From: Oscheius tipulae
Lineage: Eukaryota; Nematoda; Chromadorea; Rhabditida; Rhabditidae
DNA length: 64,000 nt
Direction: 5' to 3'
Assembly (NCBI GenBank): GCA_037178975.1
Contig: JASJZH010000001.1
Location: 7,052,501 to 7,116,500, forward strand
Shown here in pieces: positions 23,672-36,278 of this stretch; the first letter of the stretch is position 1, and each line of letters opens with the position of its first letter. The notes below the pieces were generated by a model. The model was not told the DNA's origin and did no database searches. It saw only the letters and a program-made list of their open reading frames with translations. Position numbers and translations under genes: made by a program.

Positions 23672-25045
23672 TCACCACCAAAGGTGGTCCGGGTACCGAG
23701 CATATTCTGGATCTTTTTGTGCTAGAGTCACTCCAGTGGTTTCAAGAAAGACCTCGACCGGGTCGTGACATTTCCACATTTCAAAGCTGTAACTGTCCAC
23801 TTTGACAAAGTACTGTCGAGAGATGTCTTCCGCCTTCCAAAGAATGTAGAACGACCACTCGCCAGAAGCTACCAAATCCTCTGATATGACTACAGAGGAC
23901 ATGAGAGAATGTTGATGGGAAGCAAAGTTGTAAAGGAGGCTGGCAGGAAGTTGTTCCATAATCTGTTCAGCCGAGAAGGAGTTGGAAGACGTGTGAACTG
24001 TGAGCTTTTCGATGCTTCTCTCTCCTTCATACCATTGCTGTAAATAGTTTTGAACCAAGACGAAACTCAAATGTCGGCGAACGCCCGATTCTGCAGGATA
24101 CGGTATCGGGCGGAAAATTTGAAATAACAAAAGAGCGCGACGGCAAAGAAAGGGGAACAAATTCAGAACAACGGCGATCACAAAGAATTAGCGGAGAATA
24201 GCAAAAAAAAAAAACCTTTAAACAAGTATTGATACCATAGCTTGTGACCTGAGAGCTTTCCAGGACCAGGGTCTCTTCTTTCAGCTCGCAAAGAGCATCA
24301 TCACCGAAATCTGTGCCGCATGTCAGGATCAACTTGTTCGGCTTGACTGTCTGTAAAACCAACGTCAACTGCTATCCGTAGTAAATACGTTCAAGAGTGG
24401 CTTCAAATCCTCGTAGAAACAGTCTTCCGCTAGGTCGAGGTGAACATCGTTTACAACAATTTTATGTTTTAACATAAGCTCCGTTACGGCCAGGAGACGA
24501 GGACGCGACAGTTTTACAAAGTCCTGGAAACTGAAGAAAACACTCGAATTACTCCTTACAATTGCAGTGGTCAGCTCGTTTGCGAAGATTCGAAACGGGG
24601 AGAGATCGTGCTGCAAGGTGGATAGATACCATGTGTGGTTGGGAAGTCTCATTCGGATGTCGTCCTGCAGATAACAACTTTTGGAAACACAAGACACTTG
24701 CCTGTGTGATGTCGAGCCAACATGGTTCCACAATTCCGAGATGATTGTCGACTGCGCAAGTCGAACAGACAATCCGGCAGGTGCGTTGGAAACGGACGTA
24801 CTCTCTAGCTGGCAGCTGAAGACTGTGCCTTTGAAATGTTCACAAAAGACTCGTACCTTGCCAGCAATCTTCTGTATAAGTTTGCCAGGAACAGTTCCAA
24901 GAGTCATACTGAACAACTCTTTCCGACTGTTGGCCAATGAGGCGGTCAGCTGGTAGGGAAAGTAGTTATCGTCCTTGCCTTCTGGACAGAAACAAAGCTT
25001 TTCGGCCAGGGCTAACATTCTGAAACTGAACAGTTGGAATGACAT
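23672..25045 (-). CDS. F-box-associated (FBA_2)-like protein, paralogue 2
   Basis: Exons 25045-24389, 24350-24216 and 24037-23672 encode 385 residues, all phase 0. The C-terminal half follows the plan of nematode F-box-associated domains: LILTCGTDFGDDALCEL, then LKEETLVLESSQVTSYGINTCLK, QWYEGERSIEKLTVH, and later SFYILWKAEDISRQYFVKVD. The upstream gene shows the same series with different residues. Such proteins pair with SKP1 in ubiquitin ligases when an F-box is present. I do not see a clear F-box, so an N-terminal exon may be missing. The family call is by pattern only. Confidence 0.5.
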
Positions 25046-25116
25046 GAAAGTTTACAAGGTAGCCTCGAAAAACGAGAGTCTAATAACCAGCAAACAACAA
25101 AAGAACGTCTTTATTC

Positions 25117-26689
25117 CTAGAATACTTGTTTCAAAAGGGTTAAAAGTGTTTCGGTGGTCAAAGGATGGGCCAAAGTGACAGTAAGAACAACACTGAACAG
25201 GAGGGAGAATATGACCGAGGTCCAGCCGACCTGCTTATGACCTCTCCTGCCCTCCCGGTACAGTATGGCTCTCTGTCGAAAGACTAGCTGATCCTCATAC
25301 TCCTTGACATACCCCTGAAGAAAGTCAACCTCTGACTCGCTCTTGAATATCTCTATTCTGACACTATTGATTCTAATTATGAGTATCTGACTGATATCTT
25401 CTGGTCTCCACAAACTGTAAAGATGTTCTGGGTCGTCTGTCATCATCTCAGGAAAGTGATTGAGCGGAATGTAACTGATCATGCTGGTGGAATGTAAATC
25501 CGGCGTCCAGATTGGGTTAGCATCCAGATCGCCAACAATAGTGTCAAAGTCCCGGCTCCCAATGGACATTGGATACTCCAGGTCGAATACTTGAATTTCC
25601 CGGAGACCATTGCGCCATTGCTGAAGAGCCCTTTAGGTTATTTCGATTACAATTGACCTGTAGAAATTTGTTGATTCCGACAGCTGTGATCGAGTCGTTT
25701 CTCATAAAGAGGTATTCTCCCTTCAGACACAACAGCTGGGAGTCGTCAATGTTGCAATACACAGCATTAATGTTCATCTGAAAAGAGGTTGGTTGGGCAA
25801 TGCTATACGCTTTCATTGGTACGAGTAGGTATGCCTACCGGACCCTGGCCAGCAAGGTGCATAGTTGGGGGAAGACGAAAATCTTGGCACCCTTTTTGAG
25901 CATAAGCTCTGGCAAGTTTTCCTAGTTAGTTCGTCTTCCTCTTTTGTCAGGGTCTCGGTCACCCTGCACGGCCCAGTGGACAGCCCTGGGGCTACCTACC
26001 GTTAGGAACACTGACATGCTGAAATAATTCTTCTTGAGTTGATGCTGGCTATCAAAGAACTTGACTCCCAGTTTACTGAGGAGTTTGTTCAGCTGGTCAG
26101 GGACACAGGCGACGATCTCCTCGCATCGGAATTTTCTAGCTCTGGTTCGATTGACAGAGAACATTTGAAGTAGTTCGTTCACCAAGACTGTTGTCAATTT
26201 TTCCTGTAGATTAGGCTACTTTTGGAGTTTCGAAGCAGTACCTCGATAATAATCAGGTCAGCATTTATGTTGATTTGAGAAGTGAGATCACCCCACTGGA
26301 TTCCCCTTTCGTCTCGTTCCTTGTAGAGAACAGTTTCATTCTGGAAGGACATAACATAGACAAACTGTCCCACTCACCTCAAACACGGAGATTTGGGCAA
26401 CGTCGATCTGAACCCTGACAGTTTTTTCGCAACAGACGTCTCGGACAGCTCGACATGTCTCTTCCATTGCAGGGAAGGAAAGGTAGTCAGTTTTGCAAAG
26501 AATTCTGTCTAGATTTGATCTGATCGATAAAAGATCAAGTGACTCTTTTTCATCGTTTTCAGTACCAGTCTAAAGAGACAGTCGTTGATTGATGGTAGTG
26601 AAGAGTCTAACCTTTTTGTCTGTCTGTACTTGATAGGATACTACATCAACATTGCGATAGTTCGATACCCGTTGTAGAACATTGTTCAT
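25117..26689 (-). CDS. F-box-associated (FBA_2)-like protein, paralogue 1, with C-terminal membrane helix
   Basis: Exons 26689-26612, 26569-26378, 26340-26242, 26203-26000, 25921-25839, 25802-25658 and 25620-25117 give 434 residues with all phases consistent. The same C-terminal pattern as the downstream gene is seen: AVYCNIDDSQLLCL, GEYLFMRNDSITAVGINKFLQ, QWRNGLREIQVFDLEY, YSLWRPEDISQILIIRINS. Unlike its neighbour it ends with a basic stretch (YREGRRGHKQ) and one hydrophobic segment (SVIFSLLFSVVLTVTLA), which looks like a tail anchor. A TTTCAG acceptor lies directly before the ATG, so either an upstream exon or a spliced leader is joined there. Confidence 0.55.
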
Positions 26690-28087
26690 TCTGAAAGAGT
26701 ATGGTTAAATTGGTCGCATCTCTGTTTCTTGCCAGTGCCTTTAGAACTTTTCCAAAGTTAACGCCCTTCAGGCGAATTCAGTAGTTTGTGGGATAATAAA
26801 GATGATGAGGTGACTTTTGAGGACACGGGGTATATTAGAAAGAAATTGAAACTTTCGTGTGGCGTGCGAAGCGATGCATAATACCCGCATTTAAAGTGGC
26901 TCTACGCGACTGCCTACAGTACTTCACAGCAACAAAGTAGGAAAACTTGCTCAGACAAGGAAAGAACAAGTTTACTACTTTGGAAAACACGTCAAGTGAC
27001 CAAGTGAAAGAAGGTTATTAATTTCAACCTGACCGTTGCTAGGCTGCCCGGGTCCTCGCACAAAAAAGTGATACATAGTATGAACTGACAGAATGAAAGA
27101 GAGCAGCCGTCATTTTGGCAGAATTGGCTCGGAGAAGTTTACTTCCCTCATTTACGACCCCGAACAGACAAAAAGAGCGGAGGAACCACAGCTTTGGCCA
27201 AGAGCATAGACAGCGCCCAATTAACGAGGTAATTGAATAAGAAAAAGAACGCCTAGGATGCTCAATCACGGCCGCCCACATAGAGAACTGCCTTGGTAAA
27301 AAATTTAGTTTTGATACCAGAGGCATGGAGAGTACAGGAGGCCACTGATGGACCTCGCAGCCTTTCTACGTGGGAACTGACGCATGTATACTTTCCCCGT
27401 TTTCTTCAAAGTTGAGGCTCATACGCCGCGTTAACAATTTTAGAGCTCAAAAGAAGAGGTCTTCTGTCTAAAACCAATATAATTGTTAAGAGCCATTTGA
27501 GATTCCTTCACGATGAACTCTATGTTCCCTTGAGACAATGAACCAGAGAACCCACCAGTGTACGATGCATGTATGTTTGTAGCTGCTCCTTGCCACACTT
27601 TGCAGAATTGAATGGCAGTTTAAACAGCATAGTCAGACTTAGCGTGGTCCTGTAGAAATTCTGTGAACGGCCGAGAGACTGAAAGTGTTCCATTCTGACG
27701 GTTTAACTTGTTTGGGAGAGCAGAAGGTCTCACGCGACTGGACGACAAATGAGCTATTTTTGTGACTGGGACTGTGTTGATCAGCTGTCCCAGAGAGTGA
27801 GAGAAATAAACACGTCGATTACGGTAACAAAAATTAATACGCAATTGCGTACGTTTGTTTTGCCTTGTGGAAATGACAATGTGCTTCACTTTTTCCATTT
27901 TTCTGCCTTGTTTCCAGCAGTTTTTTCTCCAGTTTATGCGGCATCCTTTGAGTTCACGATAGAAAGTACCCGTAAAATGTTATTTCGCTGCAGACGGCCA
28001 AGAAACAGCGAGTGTGGATAATCTTCCAAACGTTTACATGTATTCACTCTAACTCGGTCTCATTTACTCCTTTTTTTGCAGGTAGGA
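26690..28087. other. Intergenic region without a supported gene
   Basis: About 1.4 kb with only short unlinked frames. Just before the next gene there is TTTTTTTGCAG at about 28069-28081, a probable trans-splice acceptor for IBA57. Confidence 0.5.
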
Positions 28088-29070
28088 ATGATCCGACTGG
28101 CTCATAGAGCACTATTAGTACTTCGAGGTGCCGATGCGACACCCCTGATGCAAGGATTGATCACCAATGACGTAAGGTTGCGCAACAGCAACAGCCCTAC
28201 TATCTCCCTTTTTTCAGGCTTCTCGAATCGGGAAAGGCCGTCGCTGCCTTCCTTCTCAACATAAAAGGCCGAATTGTCGAGGACTTGATCCTCTGGCAGC
28301 GGAATGACGATCTTCTTCTTGAATGCAGTGTGAAAACGCGGAATGACCTGAAGAAGACTCTAGAAAAGTATCGAATGCGGAAGAAGGTTAGTTTTCTCGT
28401 TGTTTTCGTATTTCATTTTAATTGGAAGGTTGAAATAATTGCATCTGAAGAGCCAGTTTGTTTCTCCTCCCAATCGGGAGACTTCGCCGATCCCCGCCTT
28501 CCGTCGCTAGGTTTTCGCTCGTTTGAAAGGATGGCAACGGGTTTTTTTTTTCTATTTTTCAAGTTTTACAAGCTGTTTCAGCCGACATGGATACGTATCA
28601 GAAGCGGAGAAGAGAGTTAGGGATTGCCGAAGGATCGGAAGAAACGGCCGGTCGCCTTCCCTTCCAGGTTTTTCTTGCAGTTTCATCTATAGATGTACAA
28701 ATTTCAGTGCAATGGCGATCTTCTAAATATGGTCTCACTCGATAAAGGATGTTACATTGGTCAAGAGCTGACCGCCAGAACTGCACATACCGGAGTCATC
28801 AGAAAACGGATTCTTCCCTTCCATTATGACAAAAACCGCGAGCTGGACGAGATTGTTGTTGACGAGGAGAAAAAGAAATCTGGGGAGGTGGGTTCTGGTC
28901 TTTTTTTTTATTGGAAAAGAGGCCTTTTGTAGATAATTTCGTACGGATCCGGAGTCGGACTTGCTCTTCTTCCATCCAACTCGCTCAACAAGACGCTTTA
29001 CTCCAAAGACACCCCAATTCAGCCGATACGACCGTCATGGTTTCCAGCCACAGTTTTCACAAAAGTCTAG
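28088..29070 (+). CDS. IBA57: IBA57 / CAF17-like iron-sulfur cluster assembly protein
   Basis: Mitochondrial folate-binding-fold protein that helps build 4Fe-4S clusters with ISCA proteins. Exons 28088-28176, 28218-28386, 28429-28540, 28582-28667, 28708-28887 and 28933-29070 encode 257 residues, shorter than the usual 300-350. The N-terminal [18 protein letters not shown] is typical, as is [15 protein letters not shown]. The family signature [17 protein letters not shown] is intact, including its cysteine. The ATG used lies close behind an acceptor, and no long targeting peptide is seen, so import may depend on an unseen or internal signal. The next gene, TCF25, starts only 128 bp after the stop, as in an operon. 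Confidence 0.93.
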
Positions 29071-29197
29071 GCTTCAAATTAGGTTTATCTAGTCACTGTT
29101 TTAAAATGAAGAGTTTTATTTATTAAGCAATACTTTCACTTCTATGGTTCCTTGCCATTGTTTCTGTTGACCAATTAAACGTCTGTCACACTTTTAG

Positions 29198-32175
29198 ATG
29201 TCCAGCAAACATCTGCGCCGTCATTTGGAGAAGCAGGAAAAGGCCCGGGCTGAGGATAAAGCCGAAAATGAATCAGAGGAGGAGGAAGAGGTTCCGCGTA
29301 AGCCTGTTGTCAATCGTTTCGCCTTTCTGGGTTTGTCTCTTTCAATGTTCTCAGTCAGATGTTTTAGGAGACGAATCGGAGCCAGAAAAGGAGGAAAGTG
29401 ATGGGGAGGAAGAGGTAGCTGATGTAGAAGTCGTCGCAACAAAGGTGAGCAGTGGTTTAAATTTTTTTCCAATCAAATTTCTCTAGAAGGAAGTTGCCAA
29501 ACCTGCCACCAAGCAGAAAAACAAGAATAAGAAGAGAGGCGCCAAGAAGCAAGAGGATTCTGATGACGAGGATCGGCTCCTAGACCGTCTCGCTAAACAG
29601 GTTAGGCTATTAGTTTCATACCAGCCGTCTCATCAGATTGGCGGTTGCGCCGCTTCGTAGTAACAAAAACTCCTAGTGGCTTTGGAGCAAATGCCAAGTC
29701 ATAGAGCGCACCCGAAGCCTTGCCACCCAATTTAGGCAATAACTGTTTCTGAGCGACACAACTTTTCGACAAGATAATTTGCTCACTTCTTGTTTGTGGC
29801 CACCGACAAATAAACAAACAGACAGACAGAAAAACCATCGCTCTTTAGATAGTAGTGGTAATTCTACAACTTTCCAGAACGCTGAGCTTTCTCTCGAGGA
29901 ATCGACCTCGTCCGAGCCGCTCAACTTCAAGGAGGGCCTGTTAAATGGACTGCTGAAGGTGGATCCGAAGAAGTTCGATCCCAAGGCCGAGTTGAAGGCA
30001 ATACTTGGAAAGGCCTTCAAGGAGCCCACTTCCAACAAAACCAAGGCTCACGACTCGGCACGACTTGGCGGCAGAATTGTCAAACAGAGCCGGGCCTGGC
30101 CCCCGATGAGAAATATCGGGCTGTCAATGATACAGGATGAGAGCAACAAGCACAAGTTCAAGTTCTCGTTCAATAAGCATTATGAAATGCTGGAGAGGAT
30201 GGCTTTGATTGGAGAACGCGGCCACAGCATCGGAGCTGCTCAAGAGGTCTATCTCATATTTTGTCATTCAGCTCTTTTAAATTCAGATTATTGGATCGGA
30301 ACACTGGCATCTCCATTCGCTCCTTCTTCTCGCCACTGCCAGTGTCATGCAGGAAGATGTCACTCAGGCTATGGATCTTATTGGTTCGTTATCTTTACCC
30401 TTTCGTTCACAAATGACAATCAGAAAGAGGAATCTACTTCTGCGAGCAGAACTTCCACAGCGGATTTGACTACACAGACATTTCGCATCGTCTCAAGTAC
30501 TCGGACTACGAGAACAGGGCCTTCTACCTTCTCCTTCACAAGTACATGCTGCTTTGTGCACAGAAAAGGTAAATTATGTTTTTTCCTGGTCTGAACTGGC
30601 TTCAGATGCTTTGACACGGCTCTGAATTATGCCAAGCTGATTTGTACTTTGGATGTAGGGAATGACCCCCTCGCCATGTTCCTCTACATCGACTCGCTGG
30701 CTATCAAGGCCAAAAAGTACGACTGGCTCAAGCAGCTCTGCCATGCCTATTCGGTAAATTAATTCCTCTTCTCTTCTGATCTCATTCCAGGAGAACAAAA
30801 AGATGACTCTGTTGCCAAACTTCGCCTATTCCAAGGCTCTCGGAGCTTTCATGATGGCCAAATCGGACGAGGAGAAAGAAGCAGCTGACAAGCTGATGGA
30901 AGAGGCGATTCAACAGTTTCCCGGCGTCGTGACTCATTTAATCGACGTCCTTCAAATACGGGCCGATTCAGCTGTGGATACTAATGCCTTCCTGAGCCCC
31001 ATTGCCTTCGGACGGTAGAACTCTACGTCTGTTACAAGCATTAAATGTTTAGAGAGAGCGATGGCTACAAATGGATTGTCAAAATATATGTCCACTTGAC
31101 CCAGGAGCTGTGGAAGGCGCCGGAGACTCTTCTCTGGCTCGAAAGAATTTCTCGTAAAGTCGCGCAAGACTCGAATACCGGTGCTGTGAAGAACAAGATG
31201 CAGGAATGGAAGGACAAGTTAGTTTTCTTTGATCTACTTAAAGCGAGTGTCCGGACCTTTTTTCGACCATGAGTTCCGATATGGGCATTGTAGAGAAAAA
31301 TTCGCTGATTACGGAGGTGTACTACTTTTTGTTTTTATCGTTGATCATAACCGAAATATAAGCCCGCAAAGCTGCTACTCCAGAGCAAAAGTTACCATTT
31401 GCCGAAAAGCTTTCTCGGCAGTACTTGCCACCCTTGTCACGACAAGTCGCGCGCTTTTTGGGAAGTTAAGGCTAGTTCCAGAGAAAAGTCAGTTTCTCGT
31501 AGCATGTTGCTCTTTTATTTCTAGGCAACTACTCGGAATAGAAGTTAGGTGCATCCCATTTGCTTTCAGAAACGAATCTATCCTGGTTTAGGGCGTTCAG
31601 TAATGTTCTCCACAGTTTGCACTGCCTAGACTAGGATTTTACACCCATAATAATTTCCAAAAATACTCTTTTGGAATGAGGCTGTCTCGTTTTCACTGGA
31701 ACAGTTTTTCCTTGAATGGTATTTTGAAACTAATCACTCGCTTTAAGAACTGAAGAAAATAATTTCAGTCGCCTTCGTATGTTCGTCGGTGTTCCAGAAG
31801 AAGTTCGACGTCTCTCCGTCCTTCTCGGTATCAACAATGAGGATACGACCTTGACCGATCCCATCCCGCCATCTGGAAGTGTTAACAAGTATGTTTTATG
31901 TCTCCTTCTCTCAACACACTCCAATTTTTACTAGATATCTAGTGCCCGTAGCTCGTGAGCAAGCTGATGAACACTTTTTGGCTTCTTTTATCAACTCGAT
32001 GCTACCCGACTACGATGCGGTAAGCTCTTTAAAACACAATATACCGTTCTCTACCCAGTCGGTCTCTCTGGTGGAGCGACTGCAACAGCTTGCCCAAGAT
32101 GCTCCCGACCTCAATACCGTAATGAACCTTTTCGGACTGGGCCCCGGTCGTCCCGATCAGCAACAAAACCAGTGA
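29198..32175 (+). CDS. TCF25: TCF25 / Rqc1-like ribosome quality control protein
   Basis: Homologue of TCF25 (Nulp1), the animal counterpart of yeast Rqc1, which acts with Listerin on stalled 60S subunits. Exons 29198-29330, 29368-29444, 29487-29600, 29878-30246, 30287-30383, 30424-30568, 30606-30753, 30791-31014, 31053-31217, 31769-31888, 31935-32019 and 32059-32175 give 597 residues. The N-terminus is charged and acidic, with basic stretches (KQKNKNKKRGAKKQ). The conserved core includes SRAWPPMRNIGLSM, ENRAFYLLLHKYMLL, GNDPLAMFLYIDSLA, LLPNFAYSKALG and QQFPGVVTHLIDVLQIR. The ATG is placed directly at a TTTTAG acceptor, as for a trans-spliced downstream cistron. A 551-nt intron and a 277-nt intron are exceptional in a gene of 36-50 nt introns. 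Confidence 0.92.
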
Positions 32176-32387
32176 TATGGGTTCCGGTTTGTTCCTACTG
32201 TGATTTTTATTCCCCTTTCTAAACTTATTTTGCATACGAGATGGTTTATTGAGAGAAAAGGCACAGCTGACACAAAAACAACCCGCGATGAGGATTTTCT
32301 CTATGTAACGGAATCGCTCCTTTGGAATCACAGAACTTTGGCCCCTTTTTTTCTAGCTGAGAACATTCTCACTGCTCGTCGAACAAC

Positions 32388-32660
32388 TGCGACGGTTTGA
32401 TCATCTCAAAGAGGAAGATCAGCGTCCCCATTGCCGTCACATACAGGGCCAGACAGAATATCCATTCTGTCCTGGAAAAAAAGCTTTTGCAAAGAATATA
32501 AAATGCACGAACCTGGTAAGAGTCACACCGGCAACTTCTTTTCGAATATTCCTCGTATCGTCCTCATTCACAGCTGAAAATAATAGTTGTTCGTTATTCT
32601 CACTGCTCTGACAGCCCTAGTTCACACCGGAAATCTCAATGGCTTTCATAAATAAACGTT
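32388..32660 (-). CDS. Small single-pass membrane protein, unknown
   Basis: Three short exons, about 32654-32633, 32572-32513 and 32475-32388, join into roughly 60 residues: MKAIEIS, then NEDDTRNIRKEVAGVTLT, then a membrane segment in TEWIFCLALYVTAMGTLIFL, and FEMIKPSQLFDEQ. Both junctions keep phase and have good TTTTCAG or TTTCCAG acceptors. The frame stays open for about 30 codons upstream of the ATG with coding-like content, so this may be the end of a longer protein. I do not recognise it. Confidence 0.45.
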
Positions 32661-34166
32661 GCTCGGGAAAGTGCTCTGTCAACAGAATGTTACGCACTGC
32701 GGACGGCAGCGATTCGGTCGCGAGGTCAATTGAGAATTAGTTCCTCGGTTTTACAGGTGTATATTTCTGGAAATATTCCTCTCAGACTAGTTCGTTAATC
32801 TCTGGCGATTAGGCCGGGGAGGGAGAAAGACGAACCCGACCGGATGCCCCAGTCCCCGGAACCACTTCTGATGGATATCCGTGCGGAAGAGAACGTACCC
32901 TGGTCGAGTGAAGTTGGCTGCATTGGAACGAGAGAAAGGAACAGATGTTCCCCGTTCTAGGGGAAGCAGAAGAAAACGCTATTGAGAGACAGACAGCCCT
33001 TCAGACCCAATTAGCCCATTGGAGCTGGAAGGGGAATTTGCGGGGCTAGACAGTTGACACCAGATTGGAGCAAAAGGGCTTGGGATTATCACACAGTATT
33101 AGTGGGCCGGACTCGACGTCAATGAGGTCGAAAAACATCTCCCTTTCGTTTAGTCATCGGATTTTCTGAGCAGCGAAAAGATGAATTTCTCATACCAGCG
33201 TGTGAGACTCTTCTCACTTCCAGGAACAGCCGTCACGAGATCCGATGGGAAGTTGACTAACGAACTTTAGCGTGTATGGAGGACATATAACTAACAGCTC
33301 CTGCTAGTTTGTAGTTAGGTCTATGACCCTTTCTAGGGCAATAGATATGTTTGAGGTATGATTGATGGAACTTTCCAAGGGGAAGAAATTGCCAACGCAA
33401 AGACAAGGAAGAGGTGTAGGTTTTAGGCAAATACCCAACGCGGTTATGACCAGAACCGTACAACTAGTAAAAGTTCCTCTAAGCACGCCAAATTCGGGTC
33501 GGGGACGGAGTAAGGTCAAAAATTACTGAACCTCCGAATCCTGGACAATGGCAGCTTGTAACAGGCAACTTGAAGGAATTCTAGCAATGGCAATTTGTAA
33601 AAGAATAACGCGTCTAACATAGGGTAAAAGAGTTCCAAGAGAGGGATTACATAGAGCGGTAGTCAATTACCCCTAATGAATTAAAGGTAAACTGACTTCC
33701 GACTGTTCGTCTGGAGTTGAACATGACGTTCTCTGTGCGTTGTCCTCAGCTTTTCGAGCTCTCCGAGACCACGCCCCTTCGAGCTGGGAAGAGTCTCTGC
33801 CTTAGTCTCTCTCCTTTCGACCTGAATGTTTCTTGTAATTGTCCTGACGAACTGGCCGAACCGTCTGTTTTCCACAGCGAAATCCTAAAACCAAGGTGAC
33901 AGCCCAAATTGGAGGGGATGAATCACCTAAAGACGAAGATCGAGTTCAAAAAATGTAGAAAAGGTCCAATTAGGAAATTATCCTAATCCCTTTTCGACTA
34001 TCATCACTACGAGAAGAAGCAATGGCGTAATCGTCGAGGATTAACACCCGTCGGCCAACAAACGGACAGCGAGACTGCTTTTCCGAAAAGTGCTCTCGGG
34101 TTGAGAGTTGGGACGATCTGTGCTCTTGATACATGAACTTGGAGGGAAAAAAAAAGTTTATTGCCG
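32661..34166. other. Intergenic region without a supported gene
   Basis: About 1.5 kb containing only isolated short frames. Nothing else is recognisable. Confidence 0.5.
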
Positions 34167-34850
34167 TTATTTTTTGCCCAAAAATGTTGCCAGACCCTTG
34201 GCCATTGCCAGTCCTCTATCCAGAAATGAACCGCCGTCCTAAAAAAAAATGATAATGTGGGTATTTGTGTAGAACGATTTGCAGTGTAGCAACTCTTAAG
34301 AAGCTGCCACGGCTGAAACACACCAAGACTTAGCGCATCTTTGGTTGTTTTCCGGAAAAAAGTAGGCTTACAACTTGCTCGTGAACTTCCCTATCAATCT
34401 AATGATAAAGATCTTCGCGTTTGCCGAACTGGGACAAATGAATCACGAGAAACAAGCTGACACACTTGGAATTTTTGAAATTTGCATGATAAGGTTCTCA
34501 ACTCACCACAATAGCTCCGCCGTTGCATCGATCTTCTTGTTTACAACAGCAAAAAGTGACCGGCTTACCGGCAACAGTCTGATCGAAACACTGGTTTTCA
34601 TAGAACTGAACGCCATAGTAGTTCCAATTATTTCGTTTCTTACCTGACAAATAACTGAATTACACCCGGCTTTCTGCAGTTTGTACATGGAGCCCATGTG
34701 GACTGACGCATTGTAACAAGAGTCTGTAGACTTGCCACACTGTTTCGTTTCAGAGCCTATTGTCGAGCCATGCATTACAGAATATCCAGTGTAGCATTCG
34801 AGACTGATGGCAATGGTGACGAGGGAACATATGTAGAGAATCGACGGCAT
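34167..34850 (-). CDS. Secreted Ly6/three-finger-like protein
   Basis: Exons 34850-34644, 34605-34507 and 34238-34167 give 125 residues, all phase 0. A signal peptide (MPSILYICSLVTIAISL) is followed by ECYTGYSVMHG, CGKSTDSCYNASV, AGCNSVICQ, NQCFDQTVAGKPVTFCCC and KQEDRCNGG. The spacing of ten cysteines and the final CCCxxxDRCN pattern fit the Ly6/uPAR fold. The third exon ends LATFLGKK, then a minus-strand AATAAA at 34162-34157. A different short last exon at 34428-34399 also keeps frame, so alternative ends are possible. No GPI signal is seen, so the protein is probably secreted. Nematode Ly6 proteins often modulate receptors, but no partner can be inferred. Confidence 0.7.
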
Positions 34851-35474
34851 AACACTGGTCGAGTGGACAGTCGCCTATCGAAACTTTACACCATTGCGCT
34901 CGTTTTGGTCATAAATCTGGCCTTGGCAGGAACTTGTCACTTGTTGTTTTTCCACTGTTGAGCAAGGCTCTGTTGAATGCGCGCCAAATCTAGGCTCCTT
35001 CACGGTCGTTACTGTATCCTGAACGCGAGAGTTCATATGAGGTCTATTAGCTCAATTTTCTTTTCTTTCTCTAATCTCATGTTATGTAGGCTGTGTTTCA
35101 GTCTGTTCTCTTGTTTTGATGTCTTGTTGTTGTTGAAAGATCCATCAAAATGACTTGCTAACGGATACGCAAATTTTGTCCGCAATTTCGCGTCACTGGA
35201 GACACCATAGAGAAAATGACTCACTTTATTTCTAGCCTTGACGTCATATCTTTCACAACCTTCCTGATTCACGCTCAAAATCGTCCCAACCCTGTCTTGA
35301 GTTCACTAACTGACAAGCTGAGGCTATTCCCTAGCTCTTCCATTTTTTATTGAACGAAGTTATCCACTTGTTTTTGTTATTGTTCCCGTTCTCAGCTGAA
35401 GCCGTCATCCTCTCACAATTTTTCTTTTTATTCGGGTCTATTTCTTCCTTTCAGATCGCACAACATCAGTCAAA

Positions 35475-36278
35475 ATGGGACAAGGAGAAAGCGGAATGGC
35501 ACTGGACAGTAAGTTTCAACTTTTCCTTCTCTACCTTCCGAGAAACTCTTCTTTTTTTTTTTTTACAAAGTGTTTCAGAACATCTTTTCGAGCTGAAATT
35601 TGCCGCTAAGCAGCTCGAGCGAAGTGCAGCAAATTCGGAGAAGCAGGAAAAGGTCGAAAAGGATAAACTGACTGCTGCTATGAAGGTGTGATTGATAATT
35701 TTTCTATAAAAAAATAATCTTTCAGAAAGGAAACATGGAAGTCGCTAAAATTCACGCTGAGAACGCCATTCGCAAGAAGAACGAGGCCGTTAACTATATA
35801 CGAATGGCTGCCAGAATTGATGCCGTCGCTGCTCGAGTACAATCAGCCGCCACTCAGAGAAGAGTAACCCAAAGCATGGCCGGAGTCGTAAAAGCGATGG
35901 AGAGTGCCATGAAGAGCATGAATTTGGAGAAGGTTCAACAGCTGATGGACAGATTCGAGCGCGATTTCGAAAATTTGGATGTTCATACAGCTACTATGGA
36001 ACGGACTATGGATGGAACGACTGTTCTCAATGCTCCTCAGTCTCAGGTCGATCAGCTTATCGCCGAAGCTGCCGACAAGGCCGGGTATGTTTATTTTCTT
36101 GTCTTTTTATCAAGTTTTATGCTCTTAAAATCTTAGCAACAAACTAATTGCTGATTTCAGAATCGAACTCAACGCGGAGCTGCCCTCCTCCATCCCGACT
36201 GCTCTCCCAAGCTCTTCAGCCAGTGTTGCCGAAGACAAAGACCTCACAGAACGCTTGGCGGCCCTTCGAAACATGTAA
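35475..36278 (+). CDS. CHMP1: CHMP1 (ESCRT-III subunit)
   Basis: ESCRT-III subunit that helps cut membrane necks during endosomal sorting and cell division, and recruits VPS4. Exons 35475-35508, 35579-35685, 35726-36084 and 36161-36278 encode 205 residues. KHLFELKFAAKQLERS opens the basic first helices, followed by KKGNMEVAKIHAENAIRKKN and MAGVVKAMESAMKSMNLEK. The C-terminal EDKDLTERLAALRNM is the MIM1 motif that binds MIT domains. The first exon is only 34 nt. A TTTCAG acceptor with no upstream donor at about 35449-35457 lies 18 bp before the ATG and suggests trans-splicing. ETFB follows 454 bp downstream. Confidence 0.95.

Noticed and set aside
29601-29877. Coding exon within the 277-nt TCF25 intron
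   Set aside because: No frame in it keeps phase with the flanking exons, and the core TCF25 alignment needs no insertion there.
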